From Paenarthrobacter sp. A20 (GTDB lineage Bacteria; Actinomycetota; Actinomycetes; Actinomycetales; Micrococcaceae), in NCBI RefSeq assembly GCF_024168825.1, contig NZ_JALJWH010000001.1, positions 124,001 to 188,000 on the forward strand: 64,000 nt of DNA, given 5' to 3'. Below, piece after piece: positions 26,311 through 34,412 of this stretch (within the stretch, counting starts at the first letter, position 1; every line of letters begins with the position of its first letter). The notes below the pieces were generated by a model that had not been told where the DNA came from, did not search any database, and was given only the letters and a program-made list of their open reading frames with translations. The translations under genes and the position numbers were made by a program.

Positions 26311-27603
26311 ATGACCACCACCGTAGGAACGTCCCCCGACGTCAAGGTCCACAAGTCGCACATGCGCACGCTGGTCGGCACCGGCATCGGCAACGCCGTT
26401 GAATGGTACGACTGGGCAATCTACGCCACGTTCTCGCCATTCATCGCGAGTGCCCTGTTCAGCCAGGCAGACCCAACGTCAGCTGTGCTGTCCACCTTGG
26501 CGATCTTCGCCGTCGGGTTCGTTGCCCGTCCGTTCGGCGGGTTCGTGTTCGGCTGGATCGGCGACCGGATCGGGCGCAAGACGTCCATGACCGTCGCCGT
26601 TGCACTGGGCGCGGTGGGCAGCCTCCTCATCGGTATCGCACCGACCTTCGCTGCAGTTGGTGCCTTCGCCTCGGTAATGCTGCTGGTGGCCCGGCTCATC
26701 CAGGGCCTCGCCCACGGTGGTGAGTTGCCGTCGTCGCAAACGTACTTGTCCGAGATGGCACCCAAGGAACACCGCGGCTTCTGGGCGACCCTCATCTACA
26801 CCTCCGGCACGGCAGGCATCCTGGCCGGCACCCTGCTGGGCGCGATCCTGACCAACGTCCTGAGCAAGGACGAAATGAACGCCTGGGGCTGGCGTATCCC
26901 GTTCCTGATCGGCGGCGCACTGGGCATCTACGCGTTGTTCATGCGGGCCAAGATGAAGGAAACCGAGGCTTTCGAGGCCGAGGCTCCGAACGAGAAGCGC
27001 CTGCCGATCCTGCCGCAGATCATCAAGTACCGCAAGCAGGCTTTCCAGGTCATCGGCCTCACTGTGGGCCTGACCGTTGTCTACTACATCTGGGGCGTGG
27101 TGGCGCCGAGCTACGCAGCAACATCCTTGAAGATGGACCGCGGTGAAGCCCTGTGGGCCGGTGTGATCGCCAACGTGGTATTCATCGCTGCCCTTCCCTT
27201 CTGGGGCAAGCTGTCGGACCGCATCGGCCGCAAGCCCGTGATCATCGTCTCTGCCGCCGGCGCCGCCCTGCTGCACTTCCCCATGACGTGGCTGCTCAAG
27301 GACTCGCCGTGGCAGCTCGCAGTGTCCATGTCCGTGATGCTGTTCTTCATCGCCGGCAGCGCTGCAATCGTCCCGGCGGTCTACGCAGAACTGTTCCCGA
27401 CGCACATCCGCACCATCGGCGTCGGCGTTCCGTACTCCATCTGCGTCGCTGTCTTCGGTGGCACGGCTCCGTACCTGCAGACGTGGCTCGGCACCATCGG
27501 GCAGGGCTACCTGTTCAACGTCTATGCGGTGATCCTGCTGCTGGTGGGCATCGCGTTCGCCTTCTCCATCCCGGAGACGAAGGGCAAGGACCTGACCGTC
27601 TAG
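26311..27603 (+). CDS. MHS-type MFS transporter
   Basis: A 430-residue 12-helix transporter of the metabolite:H+ symporter group, related to shikimate, proline/betaine and alpha-ketoglutarate carriers. Diagnostic sequences are GNAVEWYDWAIYA at the start of helix 1, RPFGGFVFGWIGDRIGRKTS in the 2-3 loop, and KLSDRIGRKPV in the 8-9 loop. GGAGA precedes the ATG at 26311. It is cotranscribed with the M20 hydrolase, so an amidated or acylated organic acid is a reasonable guess for the substrate. Confidence 0.92.
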   Translation: MTTTVGTSPDVKVHKSHMRTLVGTGIGNAVEWYDWAIYATFSPFIASALFSQADPTSAVLSTLAIFAVGFVARPFGGFVFGWIGDRIGRKTSMTVAVALGAVGSLLIGIAPTFAAVGAFASVMLLVARLIQGLAHGGELPSSQTYLSEMAPKEHRGFWATLIYTSGTAGILAGTLLGAILTNVLSKDEMNAWGWRIPFLIGGALGIYALFMRAKMKETEAFEAEAPNEKRLPILPQIIKYRKQAFQVIGLTVGLTVVYYIWGVVAPSYAATSLKMDRGEALWAGVIANVVFIAALPFWGKLSDRIGRKPVIIVSAAGAALLHFPMTWLLKDSPWQLAVSMSVMLFFIAGSAAIVPAVYAELFPTHIRTIGVGVPYSICVAVFGGTAPYLQTWLGTIGQGYLFNVYAVILLLVGIAFAFSIPETKGKDLTV

Positions 27604-27617
27604 CTACTCCGGCTTTC

Positions 27618-27679
27618 GTTGCGAGGCCCGCTCTGCGCTCTTCCCTGGGTTTTTGGGATGCAGAGTGGGCCTCACAACG
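27618..27679. terminator. Bidirectional terminator-like palindrome, repeat copy 2
   Basis: Arms 27618-27637 and 27660-27679 (20 bp each) pair with two G-U type mismatches. It fills the gap between two convergent MFS genes and abuts the leftward stop at 27680. It shares the core GGCCCGCT(T/C)TGCGC with the repeat at 21148-21208. Confidence 0.75.
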
Positions 27680-28957
27680 TTAAACGAAGCGGTCGCGGCC
27701 TGCCCGGTATCCGAAGAACGCGGCCAAGGATCCCACCACCAGGAACAGGATCCCGGCTGCCGCGAATCCGCCCGTTGCCTGGTGCAGTTGGCCTACCATC
27801 AACGTGCCCAGTGAACCCACCCCGTAGCCAACTCCCTGCATCATCCCGGACAGGTGCGCGGCAGTGTGGGCGTCGCGGGTGCGGACCATGATCATGGTCA
27901 AGGCCACGGCAGTCAGCGATCCTTGTCCCAGCCCGTTCAACCCGGTCCATACCCAGATGAGCTCGGTGGGGCCAAAGATCGTGAGCGCGAAACCACCGCC
28001 GGTCATGAGGGCCACCACCATGTTGATGATGCGCTGGTCCTTGAAACGCGTGGCCAGCGCCGGGGCAAACAGTGAGCCGAGCATCTGCAGCACAATCGAC
28101 ACCGAGACGATCAGCCCGGCCGTGCTCCCGTCGATCCCCCGGTCGCGCAGGATGGGCGCCATCCAGGCGAACACGCTGAACGACATCATGGCCTGCAGCA
28201 CCATAAACAGGGTCACCTGCCAGGCCACGGCTGACCGCCACACGTTCACGCCGCCGTGGACTGCCTGGTGCCTGACCGACGGCTGGCGGATTGCCAACGG
28301 CAGGAAAAGCAGAAGTACGACGGCGGCCGGCACCGCCCAGAACCACAGCGCCGAGGTCCAGTGGCCGGTTGCCGTAAACACCGGATACGTGAACCCCGCG
28401 CCAAGGGCAGCCGAAGCGCAGATCGCAGTGGTGTACAGGCCGCCCATCAAGCCAAGCCGGTGCGGGAAGTCCCTTTTGACGACACCCGGAAGGAGGACGT
28501 TGCAAAGCGCTATTGCGGCACCGCAGGCAGCTGTTCCGGCCAGAAGTGCGGGCAAGTGACCCATGCCCGGGAACTCCACGGGCCGCAGCAGCAAGCCCAT
28601 CGTGAGGACTGCCATGGCCCCCAAAAGCACGCGTTCAGCACCGAACCTCCGGGCGAGGATGGGGGCAAGCGGCGCGAAGACGCCCAGCAAGGTGACCGGC
28701 ACCGTGGTGAGGACCACCAGCGACCAGCCCGGCAGGCCGGCGTCGGACGTTATTTCCGGAAGGACGGCGGAGAAGCTCGAGAAGACCGTGCGGAGATTCA
28801 GGCCGATCAGGACCAGACAGATGCCGAGGTACACGAGCCCGCGCTTGCCCCGTAGTTGCGTGGGGTCCGCGGCTGGCTCGTCGTCGATCTCGGCGTCCAC
28901 CGCAATGTCAGGGAGCACGGATTTCTCCGGGTAGCCGGGGGTCTTGGAGGAGGTCAC
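27680..28957 (-). CDS. MFS transporter, CynX/NimT-like
   Basis: A 425-residue transporter with a 40-residue acidic cytoplasmic N-terminus and 12 hydrophobic segments. The opening helix VYLGICLVLIGLNLRTVFSS with LPEITSDAGL matches the CynX/NimT (cyanate or nitroimidazole-type) subfamily. Its natural substrate is unknown. I start at a GTG (28957, MTSSKTPGYPEKS after initiation) with AGGA just upstream; a much longer frame to the left has no coding signs. It ends at the shared palindromic terminator. Confidence 0.85.
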   Translation of the reverse strand: MTSSKTPGYPEKSVLPDIAVDAEIDDEPAADPTQLRGKRGLVYLGICLVLIGLNLRTVFSSFSAVLPEITSDAGLPGWSLVVLTTVPVTLLGVFAPLAPILARRFGAERVLLGAMAVLTMGLLLRPVEFPGMGHLPALLAGTAACGAAIALCNVLLPGVVKRDFPHRLGLMGGLYTTAICASAALGAGFTYPVFTATGHWTSALWFWAVPAAVVLLLFLPLAIRQPSVRHQAVHGGVNVWRSAVAWQVTLFMVLQAMMSFSVFAWMAPILRDRGIDGSTAGLIVSVSIVLQMLGSLFAPALATRFKDQRIINMVVALMTGGGFALTIFGPTELIWVWTGLNGLGQGSLTAVALTMIMVRTRDAHTAAHLSGMMQGVGYGVGSLGTLMVGQLHQATGGFAAAGILFLVVGSLAAFFGYRAGRDRFV

Positions 28958-29148
28958 ACGTCCTATTCTGTCAGCCACGGGTCTGGGATGCCTGATGGGG
29001 TCATCTCTGCGAGCATGCACTGCGTTCCCAGCCCGTGGTGGACAGCAATACGGGGGCATCCTCGTGGGCAGTAGACCATGCCGCGATGGCCCAGATACCT
29101 GGGCCATTCGGGGAGGGGAATCTATAGTTGTTTCACAAAGGGGGCGCC

Positions 29149-29349
29149 ATGGAGTTGCTAGGGGTGGCAATTGCGGCAGGATTGCTGATCGTTGCGTCGA
29201 TCGCGGTTTATCTGCGGAGGAGGACGAAGCAGCGGCGGCCGGTCGATTCGGATCCGGAGTCGGAACGTGCACTCCGGGATTTCCGCCGTGGAAAGACCCT
29301 TGGTCAGTCCCAGTACGGCGGGCTGGATAACACGGGCCACTGGAGGTAG
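29149..29349 (+). CDS. Small membrane protein of unknown function
   Basis: A 66-residue protein with one N-terminal transmembrane segment (about 3-22, LLGVAIAAGLLIVASIAVYL), a basic stop-transfer patch RRRTKQRR, and a soluble tail ending YGGLDNTGHWR. AAAGGGGG precedes the ATG at 29149, and TATAGT at about 29122 is a plausible -10 box. I do not recognise a family. The coding call rests on ribosome site, promoter and topology. Confidence 0.65.
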   Translation: MELLGVAIAAGLLIVASIAVYLRRRTKQRRPVDSDPESERALRDFRRGKTLGQSQYGGLDNTGHWR

Positions 29350-29493
29350 CCGGGTATAGACCGGAAACGGAGCGAAAGCGCGAAGGCGTTGGTGTCATCA
29401 CTGGACGCCATCAGCGAGATGGAGCCCAGCGTGCATTGCGGCGTACCGGGCACTCAGCGGCGGGCTCTGCAGAGCCGCCAGCCGGAACCAAAG

Positions 29494-29506
29494 TATTCTG
29501 GAAGCG
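29494..29506 (+). promoter_or_regulatory. Probable leaderless -10 box of trmB
   Basis: TATTCT (29494-29499) lies 7 nt before the ATG at 29507. A CGGGCTCTGCAGAGCCGCC palindrome sits around 29460-29480. Confidence 0.5.
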
Positions 29507-30412
29507 ATGAGTGAAACCCCAGATTCCCCGCGACCAGTCACGCCCGGCAGCCAGGCCTCCTTCGGCACCTACGGTGGCCGCCCGGTGAGCTTCGTGCGCC
29601 GAGGCACCCGTTTGCAGGGCCGCAGGCAGGCAGCGTGGGAAGAGCACGCCGAGCGCTGGGCCATCCAAGTTCCCCGGCACGTCGCCAACACCTCCGTACA
29701 CCCGGACTACACCTTCGACGCCGAGGCCGTCTTCGGGCGCAAGGCACCCCTCATTGTGGAGATCGGTTCGGGTTTAGGTGACGCCGTGGTTCACGCTGCC
29801 GAGCAGAACCCGGACAAGGACTTCCTCGCGGTCGAGGTCTACACGCCCGGTTTGGCCAACACCATCATCAAGATCAACAGCCGCGGGCTGACCAATGTGC
29901 GTGTGGTGGAAGCCAACGCTCCCGAGGTTCTGGAGTCGATGCTCCCCGAAGGTTCGGTCAGCGAACTCTGGGTGTTCTTCCCGGATCCTTGGCACAAGGC
30001 CCGTCACCACAAGCGCCGGCTCATCCAGCCGGCTTTCGCTTCCGTCGCAGCCAAGGCCCTGGAAAAGGGTGGCTACTGGCGAATTGCCACGGACTGGTCC
30101 AATTACGCAGTGCACGTCCGCGAAGTGCTGGCGGATTCCACTGAGTTCGAGAACATGCATGAAGGCGAGCGCAGCGGCGAGGAAAGCCCGCTGACGCAAG
30201 TGTGGCAATCCGGCGTCGAATCCGTAGTCGGCGGTGCCCCGGTCAGGGAAGGCCGTGCGCCCGTCAGCACCGAACACACTGGCCCGAACGAAGGTGTGGA
30301 CCAGGAAGGCGGCTGGGCTCCACGATTCGAAGGCCGCATTCGGACGAGTTTCGAAAACAAAGCCCACGAGGCCGGACGCATGATCTTCGACCTTACCTAC
30401 CGCAAGATCTAG
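29507..30412 (+). CDS. trmB: tRNA (guanine-N7-)-methyltransferase TrmB
   Basis: A 301-residue enzyme that makes m7G46 in tRNA. The SAM site is LIVEIGSGLGDAVVHAAEQN, and the hallmark active-site segment is WVFFPDPWHKARHHKRRLIQ; a WRIATDW motif follows. It is longer than the usual 230-260 residues because of an N-terminal Pro/Arg-rich extension of about 45 residues and an insertion near 230-270 rich in Gly and Glu. Both are seen in actinobacterial versions. It is probably leaderless. The following DUF4190-like gene starts 21 bp later. Confidence 0.95.
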   Translation: MSETPDSPRPVTPGSQASFGTYGGRPVSFVRRGTRLQGRRQAAWEEHAERWAIQVPRHVANTSVHPDYTFDAEAVFGRKAPLIVEIGSGLGDAVVHAAEQNPDKDFLAVEVYTPGLANTIIKINSRGLTNVRVVEANAPEVLESMLPEGSVSELWVFFPDPWHKARHHKRRLIQPAFASVAAKALEKGGYWRIATDWSNYAVHVREVLADSTEFENMHEGERSGEESPLTQVWQSGVESVVGGAPVREGRAPVSTEHTGPNEGVDQEGGWAPRFEGRIRTSFENKAHEAGRMIFDLTYRKI

Positions 30413-30433
30413 CCACGGACTTTTGGGGGAACC

Positions 30434-30826
30434 ATGAGCTACCAGCCACCGATCGACTACTACCAGCAGCCCCAACGAACGGGTAATCGCGGCTTGGGTG
30501 CCGGCATCACGAGCATCATTGCCGCTGTCCTTTCACCCATCGCGGCTGTCGTCAGCATTCCCCTGGGCATCGCGGCCATCGCTTCGGCTATGAGCCGCTA
30601 CAACCAGGGCAACGACGCGTGGTGGGTCGGTGCGCTGGTGCTGGCGGGCGTCGCGGTGGTGCTCGCCGTCCTTGCTGTGGTCTGTGGGCTGATCGCCGTA
30701 TTTCGCGCCGGGCGCATGAACGCGGGGCGCATCACGGGCATCATCGGACTGGCGATTATGGCGGTCAACATCTTTGGCATCGTGTTCATGGTGTTCCTGG
30801 TGCTTGGCTCGGGCCAGGGGTTCTGA
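30434..30826 (+). CDS. DUF4190-like small membrane protein
   Basis: A 130-residue protein with a Tyr/Gln-rich cytoplasmic N-terminus (SYQPPIDYYQQPQ) and three hydrophobic segments. The first is followed by LGIAAIASAMSRY and the others by RAGRMNAGRITGIIGLAIMA, a pattern like DUF4190/DUF4064 proteins. Function unknown. GGGGGAACC precedes the ATG. Its stop overlaps the next gene's start (TGATG at 30824-30828), so the two are coupled. Confidence 0.75.
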   Translation: MSYQPPIDYYQQPQRTGNRGLGAGITSIIAAVLSPIAAVVSIPLGIAAIASAMSRYNQGNDAWWVGALVLAGVAVVLAVLAVVCGLIAVFRAGRMNAGRITGIIGLAIMAVNIFGIVFMVFLVLGSGQGF

Positions 30827-31335
30827 TGCCGCAAGTCCGCGCGGAGCGTTTCATTCGGCTTGACCCTGAAACCGCCTTTGCCCTCTCCCAGACCACAGGC
30901 GAATTCCGGCTCACATGGGACCCATTCATCTCCGCGCAGGGTTTCCTGGACGGAGCCACGTCAGCTGGCAAAGGCGTGCGGACCCGGACTGTTTCACGCA
31001 TGGGCTTGAAGATGGTCAGCGAGTACGTCTCCTACACACCGCCCAGGAACGTCGGCATGACTATGGTCTCCGGGCCGTGGTTCTTCGAGAACTTCGGCGG
31101 TGGCTGGCGGTTCACACCAGACGACGGCGGCACACGGGCAGTCTGGAAGTACACCTTTTCCTGCCGCCCGGCTTTCCTGAAGCCCGTGGCTGAGAGGATT
31201 GGGAGCTGGCTGCTGGGCCGGGAGATCGAGCGGCGTATTGAAGCGTTCGCCCGGGCCTGCGAGAACCCGGCGCTGGTGGCAGAACTCCGCTCGCAAGGCG
31301 AAGGCGTGCCCGGCAACGGAGTCACAGAGCACTAA
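30826..31335 (+). CDS. SRPBCC family protein
   Basis: A 169-residue START-like polyketide cyclase/dehydrase-type protein. It begins MPQVRAERFIRLDPETAFAL, with DPFISAQGFLDG and a W-rich core (PWFFENFGGGWRFTP), and ends in a long helix (AERIGSWLLGREIERRIEAF). Such proteins bind lipids or aromatic ligands; the ligand is unknown. Start and stop overlap with the membrane protein upstream (TGATG) suggests a joint function at the membrane. Confidence 0.8.
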   Translation: MPQVRAERFIRLDPETAFALSQTTGEFRLTWDPFISAQGFLDGATSAGKGVRTRTVSRMGLKMVSEYVSYTPPRNVGMTMVSGPWFFENFGGGWRFTPDDGGTRAVWKYTFSCRPAFLKPVAERIGSWLLGREIERRIEAFARACENPALVAELRSQGEGVPGNGVTEH

Positions 31336-31340
31336 GCCCT

Positions 31341-32015
31341 CTACGGCACCGAAATCGAGGCCACCGTCTTCTCTGCCTCGTCGCGAAGCTCAACGCCGGC
31401 AATCCCAGCCAATTGCACCGGAGTGGCGCCGGTGATCTTGATCCGGCCACTCGCGGTGGCCGTCCAGCCACAAGTGCGTTCCTCGGCGCCATCCCTGCCC
31501 TTCACCCAAAGGTAAAGTGTCCCTTCCAGCGGCATGGACCGGCCCTCGACCTCGAGCTCGGTGCCCCAATTCTTCTTCACCATGCCCACGGTCAGTTGCA
31601 ATCCACTGTCCGACTGCACCGAGTAGCTCGCATCCGGTTTCGGTGGCTGGTTCAACAGCGGCCCGGCGAGGAAACCAACAGCCAGGCAGGCAGCGGCCAC
31701 TGCACCCACCAAAGCCGCCCACCGGCGTCGTGATTTCCGCCTGCGGACGGACAAGTCCACCAGGACGTTCTCGGGAAGCACCTCGGGTTTCGGCTCCAGA
31801 GGCGAGAGCCCGTTCGGACCCCCAGCGACAGTGAGGGCAACCGCGTCAGCGGCAGGAACGGCGTCGAGCAATGCAGGCAGGCTTTCGAGTTCCTCGAGTT
31901 CGCGTCGGCACTCTGCGCAGGTGGCGAGGTGGTCCTCAAACGTGCGGGCTTCCTCGGGCTCGAGCCCACCCAGCAGGTAGGCGCCCAGTAATTGGTGGAC
32001 GGAGTTGCCGTTCAT
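31341..32015 (-). CDS. Anti-sigma factor (RskA-like)
   Basis: A 224-residue membrane anti-sigma factor. The cytoplasmic zinc-finger helix unit has His-x3-Cys-x2-Cys in FEDHLATCAECRRELEEL (about residues 25-42). One transmembrane segment lies near 98-120 (WAALVGAVAAACLAVGFLAG), followed by an extracellular RskA-type domain (SVQSDSGLQLTVGMVKKNWG). It should hold the neighbouring ECF sigma factor at the membrane until a signal triggers release or proteolysis. The ATG overlaps the sigma stop by 4 nt (32012-32015). Confidence 0.92.
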   Translation of the reverse strand: MNGNSVHQLLGAYLLGGLEPEEARTFEDHLATCAECRRELEELESLPALLDAVPAADAVALTVAGGPNGLSPLEPKPEVLPENVLVDLSVRRRKSRRRWAALVGAVAAACLAVGFLAGPLLNQPPKPDASYSVQSDSGLQLTVGMVKKNWGTELEVEGRSMPLEGTLYLWVKGRDGAEERTCGWTATASGRIKITGATPVQLAGIAGVELRDEAEKTVASISVP

Positions 32016-32509
32016 CGTTCCACCCCCATTTCATCAAGGATTGTTCGGAGGGCTTTCACAGCATAGAAAGCCCGGGATTTCACGGTTCCCGCCGGGATGT
32101 TCAGCTGCAGCGCTGCCTCGCTGACGGTGAATCGTTGGTAGTGAAGGGCCACCAGGACCTCACGGTGCTCGTGACTGAGCCGGAGCAACGCCTCTTCCAT
32201 GAGCACCCGGTTCAGGAGTTCGTCGACGCGTTCCCTCGCCGCATGATCCGGAAGGTCCTGCTCACCGGCTTCGACAGGGCGACGCTGCGCTTTCCGATAG
32301 TTGTCGATGATGACGTTCCGCGCCGTCCGGAAGAGGTAGCTTCGCAAGCTTCCCGTGATTTGCGGGGCGTGCTGCCACACCTTGAGGATGGTTTCCTGCA
32401 CGACGTCGTCGGCCTGGTGGGCATCGGATGTGCAGCTGAGAACGAAGCGTTTCAGTGCAGTGCCGTGGTCACGATAGATCGCTGCCACGACGTCCTCGTC
32501 CAACGGCAT
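32012..32509 (-). CDS. ECF sigma factor (SigK-like)
   Basis: A 165-residue ECF sigma factor. Region 2 includes FVLSCTSDAHQADDVVQETI and the -10-recognising LRSYLFRTARNVIIDNYRKA; region 4 includes REVLVALHYQRFTVSEAALQ and GTVKSRAFYAVKALR. It should direct RNA polymerase to the matching promoters at 32550-32613. I start at MPLDEDV (32509) because GGGAGGT is 3-4 nt upstream; a GTG two codons earlier is the alternative. It heads an operon with its anti-sigma factor and drives itself. Confidence 0.93.
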   Translation of the reverse strand: MPLDEDVVAAIYRDHGTALKRFVLSCTSDAHQADDVVQETILKVWQHAPQITGSLRSYLFRTARNVIIDNYRKAQRRPVEAGEQDLPDHAARERVDELLNRVLMEEALLRLSHEHREVLVALHYQRFTVSEAALQLNIPAGTVKSRAFYAVKALRTILDEMGVER

Positions 32510-32549
32510 AGACACCTCCCTCGCACTCTTTCCGCTGTCCCTTCGCCTA

Positions 32550-32578
32550 TACGACGACGCGCATCCGGAAAAGGTTCA
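32550..32578 (-). promoter_or_regulatory. ECF promoter of the sigma/anti-sigma operon
   Basis: Minus strand: -35 TGAACC (32578-32573), 16-bp spacer, -10 CGTCGTA (32556-32550). It is identical in elements and spacing to the divergent promoter at 32585-32613. Transcription should start near 32541, about 30 nt before the sigma gene. Confidence 0.85.
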
Positions 32579-32584
32579 GGTCCA

Positions 32585-32613
32585 TGAACCATTCTTCCCC
32601 CCTCGGCGTCGTA
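32585..32613 (+). promoter_or_regulatory. ECF promoter of the COG4315 lipoprotein gene
   Basis: -35 TGAACC (32585-32590), 16-bp spacer, -10 CGTCGTA (32607-32613), mirroring the sigma operon promoter. Transcription should start near 32620, about 40 nt before the ATG. Confidence 0.85.
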
Positions 32614-32660
32614 GGGGTTAGCGCCGGCCCATCCCGGCCGGCTCGTCAAAGGAGCTGGAC

Positions 32661-33164
32661 ATGAAGAAACCACTTAGCTTTGGATTCGCAGCATTGGTCC
32701 TGACTGCCGCATTGGCGGGGTGCGGCGGAAGCCCGGGAACCACCACGTCCACTCCTCCCGCAGCTACCTCCTCCGCGGCACCTCCCTCCAGCGCACCGGC
32801 CACCGCGGCCGCCGGAGCCGAAATGACGGTTGCATCCTCCAGCGCAGGTCAGATTGTGGTGGACAGCAAAGGCATGAGCCTCTACTTCTTCACCAAGGAC
32901 GTCAAGGACTCGGGAACCAGCGCGTGCACGGAAGCCTGCCTGGCGGCTTGGCCTATTTTCACCACGACGTCGGACGCCCCCACTGTTGATGGCGTCACCG
33001 GCACAGTGGGAACCATCTCTTCGCCGGACGGCAAGGAGCACGTGACGCTCAACGGCATGCCCCTGTACTACTACGCCAAGGACAAGGCGCCCGGCGACGT
33101 CACGGGCCAGGGCGTGGGCGGCGTCTGGTACTTGGTGAGCCCGGCTGGGGAGATGATCAAATAG
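32661..33164 (+). CDS. COG4315 lipoprotein with Yx(FWY)xxD motifs
   Basis: A 167-residue surface lipoprotein. The signal peptide ends in LAGC with the lipidated Cys at residue 21, followed by a 30-residue Ser/Thr/Pro/Ala linker. Two repeats carry the family signature: YFFTKD (about 75) and YYYAKD (about 136), and CTEACLAAWP provides a conserved Cys pair. COG4315 proteins are secreted repeat proteins of unknown function, often near ECF sigma genes. GGAG precedes the ATG. Its promoter matches that of the divergent sigma factor, so it is the best candidate for the regulon's effector. Confidence 0.92.
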   Translation: MKKPLSFGFAALVLTAALAGCGGSPGTTTSTPPAATSSAAPPSSAPATAAAGAEMTVASSSAGQIVVDSKGMSLYFFTKDVKDSGTSACTEACLAAWPIFTTTSDAPTVDGVTGTVGTISSPDGKEHVTLNGMPLYYYAKDKAPGDVTGQGVGGVWYLVSPAGEMIK

Positions 33165-33269
33165 CCCTTTGCCGTTGCGGTCTGCCCCAACGGTCGCCGT
33201 CTTCAGGCGAAGTCGCGCGAACGACGAACCATCTCAGCTAGACTGCAAAGCCACTCAGTGGGGAGAGAA

Positions 33270-33479
33270 ATGGCAGAACAGAAAGCAAACGTCCGACGCC
33301 CGACCCTGGCGGCCCTCATCACGCAGGAGGTCGCCTGGCTCCTCGGGTTCCTGGCCATGATGCTCAATGCAGCCGACCATGGTCCCAACTGGATTTGGAT
33401 CGGCCTGCTTACCTTGTGGCAGGCCATGATCGTCTGGCAGTTGGTCAAACTCCGGCGCGGTCAGCGCCGATCCACGTAG
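33270..33479 (+). CDS. Small two-helix membrane protein
   Basis: A 69-residue protein with two predicted transmembrane helices (about 17-34, VAWLLGFLAMMLNA; and 42-60, WIWIGLLTLWQAMIVWQL) and basic termini (KANVRRP and KLRRGQRRST), so both ends should be cytoplasmic. GGGGAGAG precedes the ATG at 33270 and TAGACT at about 33239 is a good -10 box. Family not recognised. Confidence 0.7.
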   Translation: MAEQKANVRRPTLAALITQEVAWLLGFLAMMLNAADHGPNWIWIGLLTLWQAMIVWQLVKLRRGQRRST

Positions 33480-33508
33480 CCTGAAATCGCCGGAAACGCG
33501 TCGAGACC

Positions 33509-33543
33509 GCCGGAACGCTACGGCGATTCCGCAGCGTTCCGGC
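33509..33543. terminator. Inverted repeat between convergent genes
   Basis: Perfect 11-bp arms GCCGGAACGCT (33509-33519) and AGCGTTCCGGC (33533-33543) with a 13-bp loop. It lies between two convergent genes and has no T run, so it is a weak terminator candidate or a small repeat. A third, diverged arm (ATCGCCGGAAACGC) is at 33486-33499. Confidence 0.5.
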
Positions 33544-33563
33544 GATCAGCCGCGGCGAAAGGT

Positions 33564-34412
33564 TTAAGCGTCCGCGAATTCCTCGGACTCTTCGAACTCC
33601 ACGGCTGCGATGATTTCCTTCGTTTCCGGGTGGATCATGAAGGCCTCGTCGTCGTCCTCCACCATGATGTAGTCGCCGTGGTCCGTGGCGAAGTGCCAGG
33701 CCAGGGTCTTCACGCCGTCGTGCTCGTAGTTGGGATCGCCCATGGTGATCTTTTCCAAGGCATATCCGGCCACGTCGCACAGTTCGCGGATGATGACCTC
33801 AAACTCGGGGGCGTTGGCGAGGGCTTCTTCCTCGGCCTCGACCTGGCGCTCGGCGAGGTCCGGAATCAACGCGACGCGCTCGGCGATGTGCAATTCGATT
33901 TCTTCGTCTGTCAGGACCAGCAGGCCCGACTGGTCGCGGAGGTACGCAGCGTTGAGGTCGATGATGTCCTCTTCCTCGAGCAGGGCTTCGAACTCGCCGT
34001 CGAGCTCGTCCAGCACAACCACCGAAGAAGGCGGAGTTTCGGACTCGTCCAGTTCGCCGTCGAGGTATGCCTCTGCTTCGTCCTCTGTCAGCGCATCGAA
34101 CGTGGCCGCGGTGCGGTTGAAAAGGTCAAGGTGCCGGGTGGCCCCCATCCCTTCGAGACCGGCGCGGACATAGGCGTCCACTTCTTCACGCTCCGGCGCG
34201 GTGAAGACGTATTGGGCAAATCCGCCGGACAGCGCCTGCGTCAGGTAGAAATCCACAAAGAAACTGTTGAGCGCAGCGGGTGCGATTTCGTCGCTGTTGA
34301 GGAGCTCCTGATACATCTGGTTCACGACGTTGACGTTGGAATCCACAACATCCGCATTGCCGGCTTCGAAGCTGGTCTTGTTCAGGACGACGGGGTACTC
34401 GTTGGTAGTCAT
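33564..34412 (-). CDS. Acidic protein with DMP19-like N-terminal domain
   Basis: A 282-residue very acidic soluble protein. Residues 25-75 (NQMYQELLNSDEIAPAALNS, then FFVDFYLTQALSGGFAQYVF) resemble the DMP19/DUF4375 fold, whose members include DNA mimics. The middle (100-150) is almost wholly acidic (DEAEAYLDGELDESE). The C-terminal half has a HFATDHGDYIMVEDDDEAFM segment suggestive of a separate beta domain. I cannot assign a function; mimicry of DNA is possible but unproven. It is divergent from the SNF2 helicase across 165 bp. AGTGAGGATTCCCC precedes the ATG. Confidence 0.65.
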   Translation of the reverse strand: MTTNEYPVVLNKTSFEAGNADVVDSNVNVVNQMYQELLNSDEIAPAALNSFFVDFYLTQALSGGFAQYVFTAPEREEVDAYVRAGLEGMGATRHLDLFNRTAATFDALTEDEAEAYLDGELDESETPPSSVVVLDELDGEFEALLEEEDIIDLNAAYLRDQSGLLVLTDEEIELHIAERVALIPDLAERQVEAEEEALANAPEFEVIIRELCDVAGYALEKITMGDPNYEHDGVKTLAWHFATDHGDYIMVEDDDEAFMIHPETKEIIAAVEFEESEEFADA

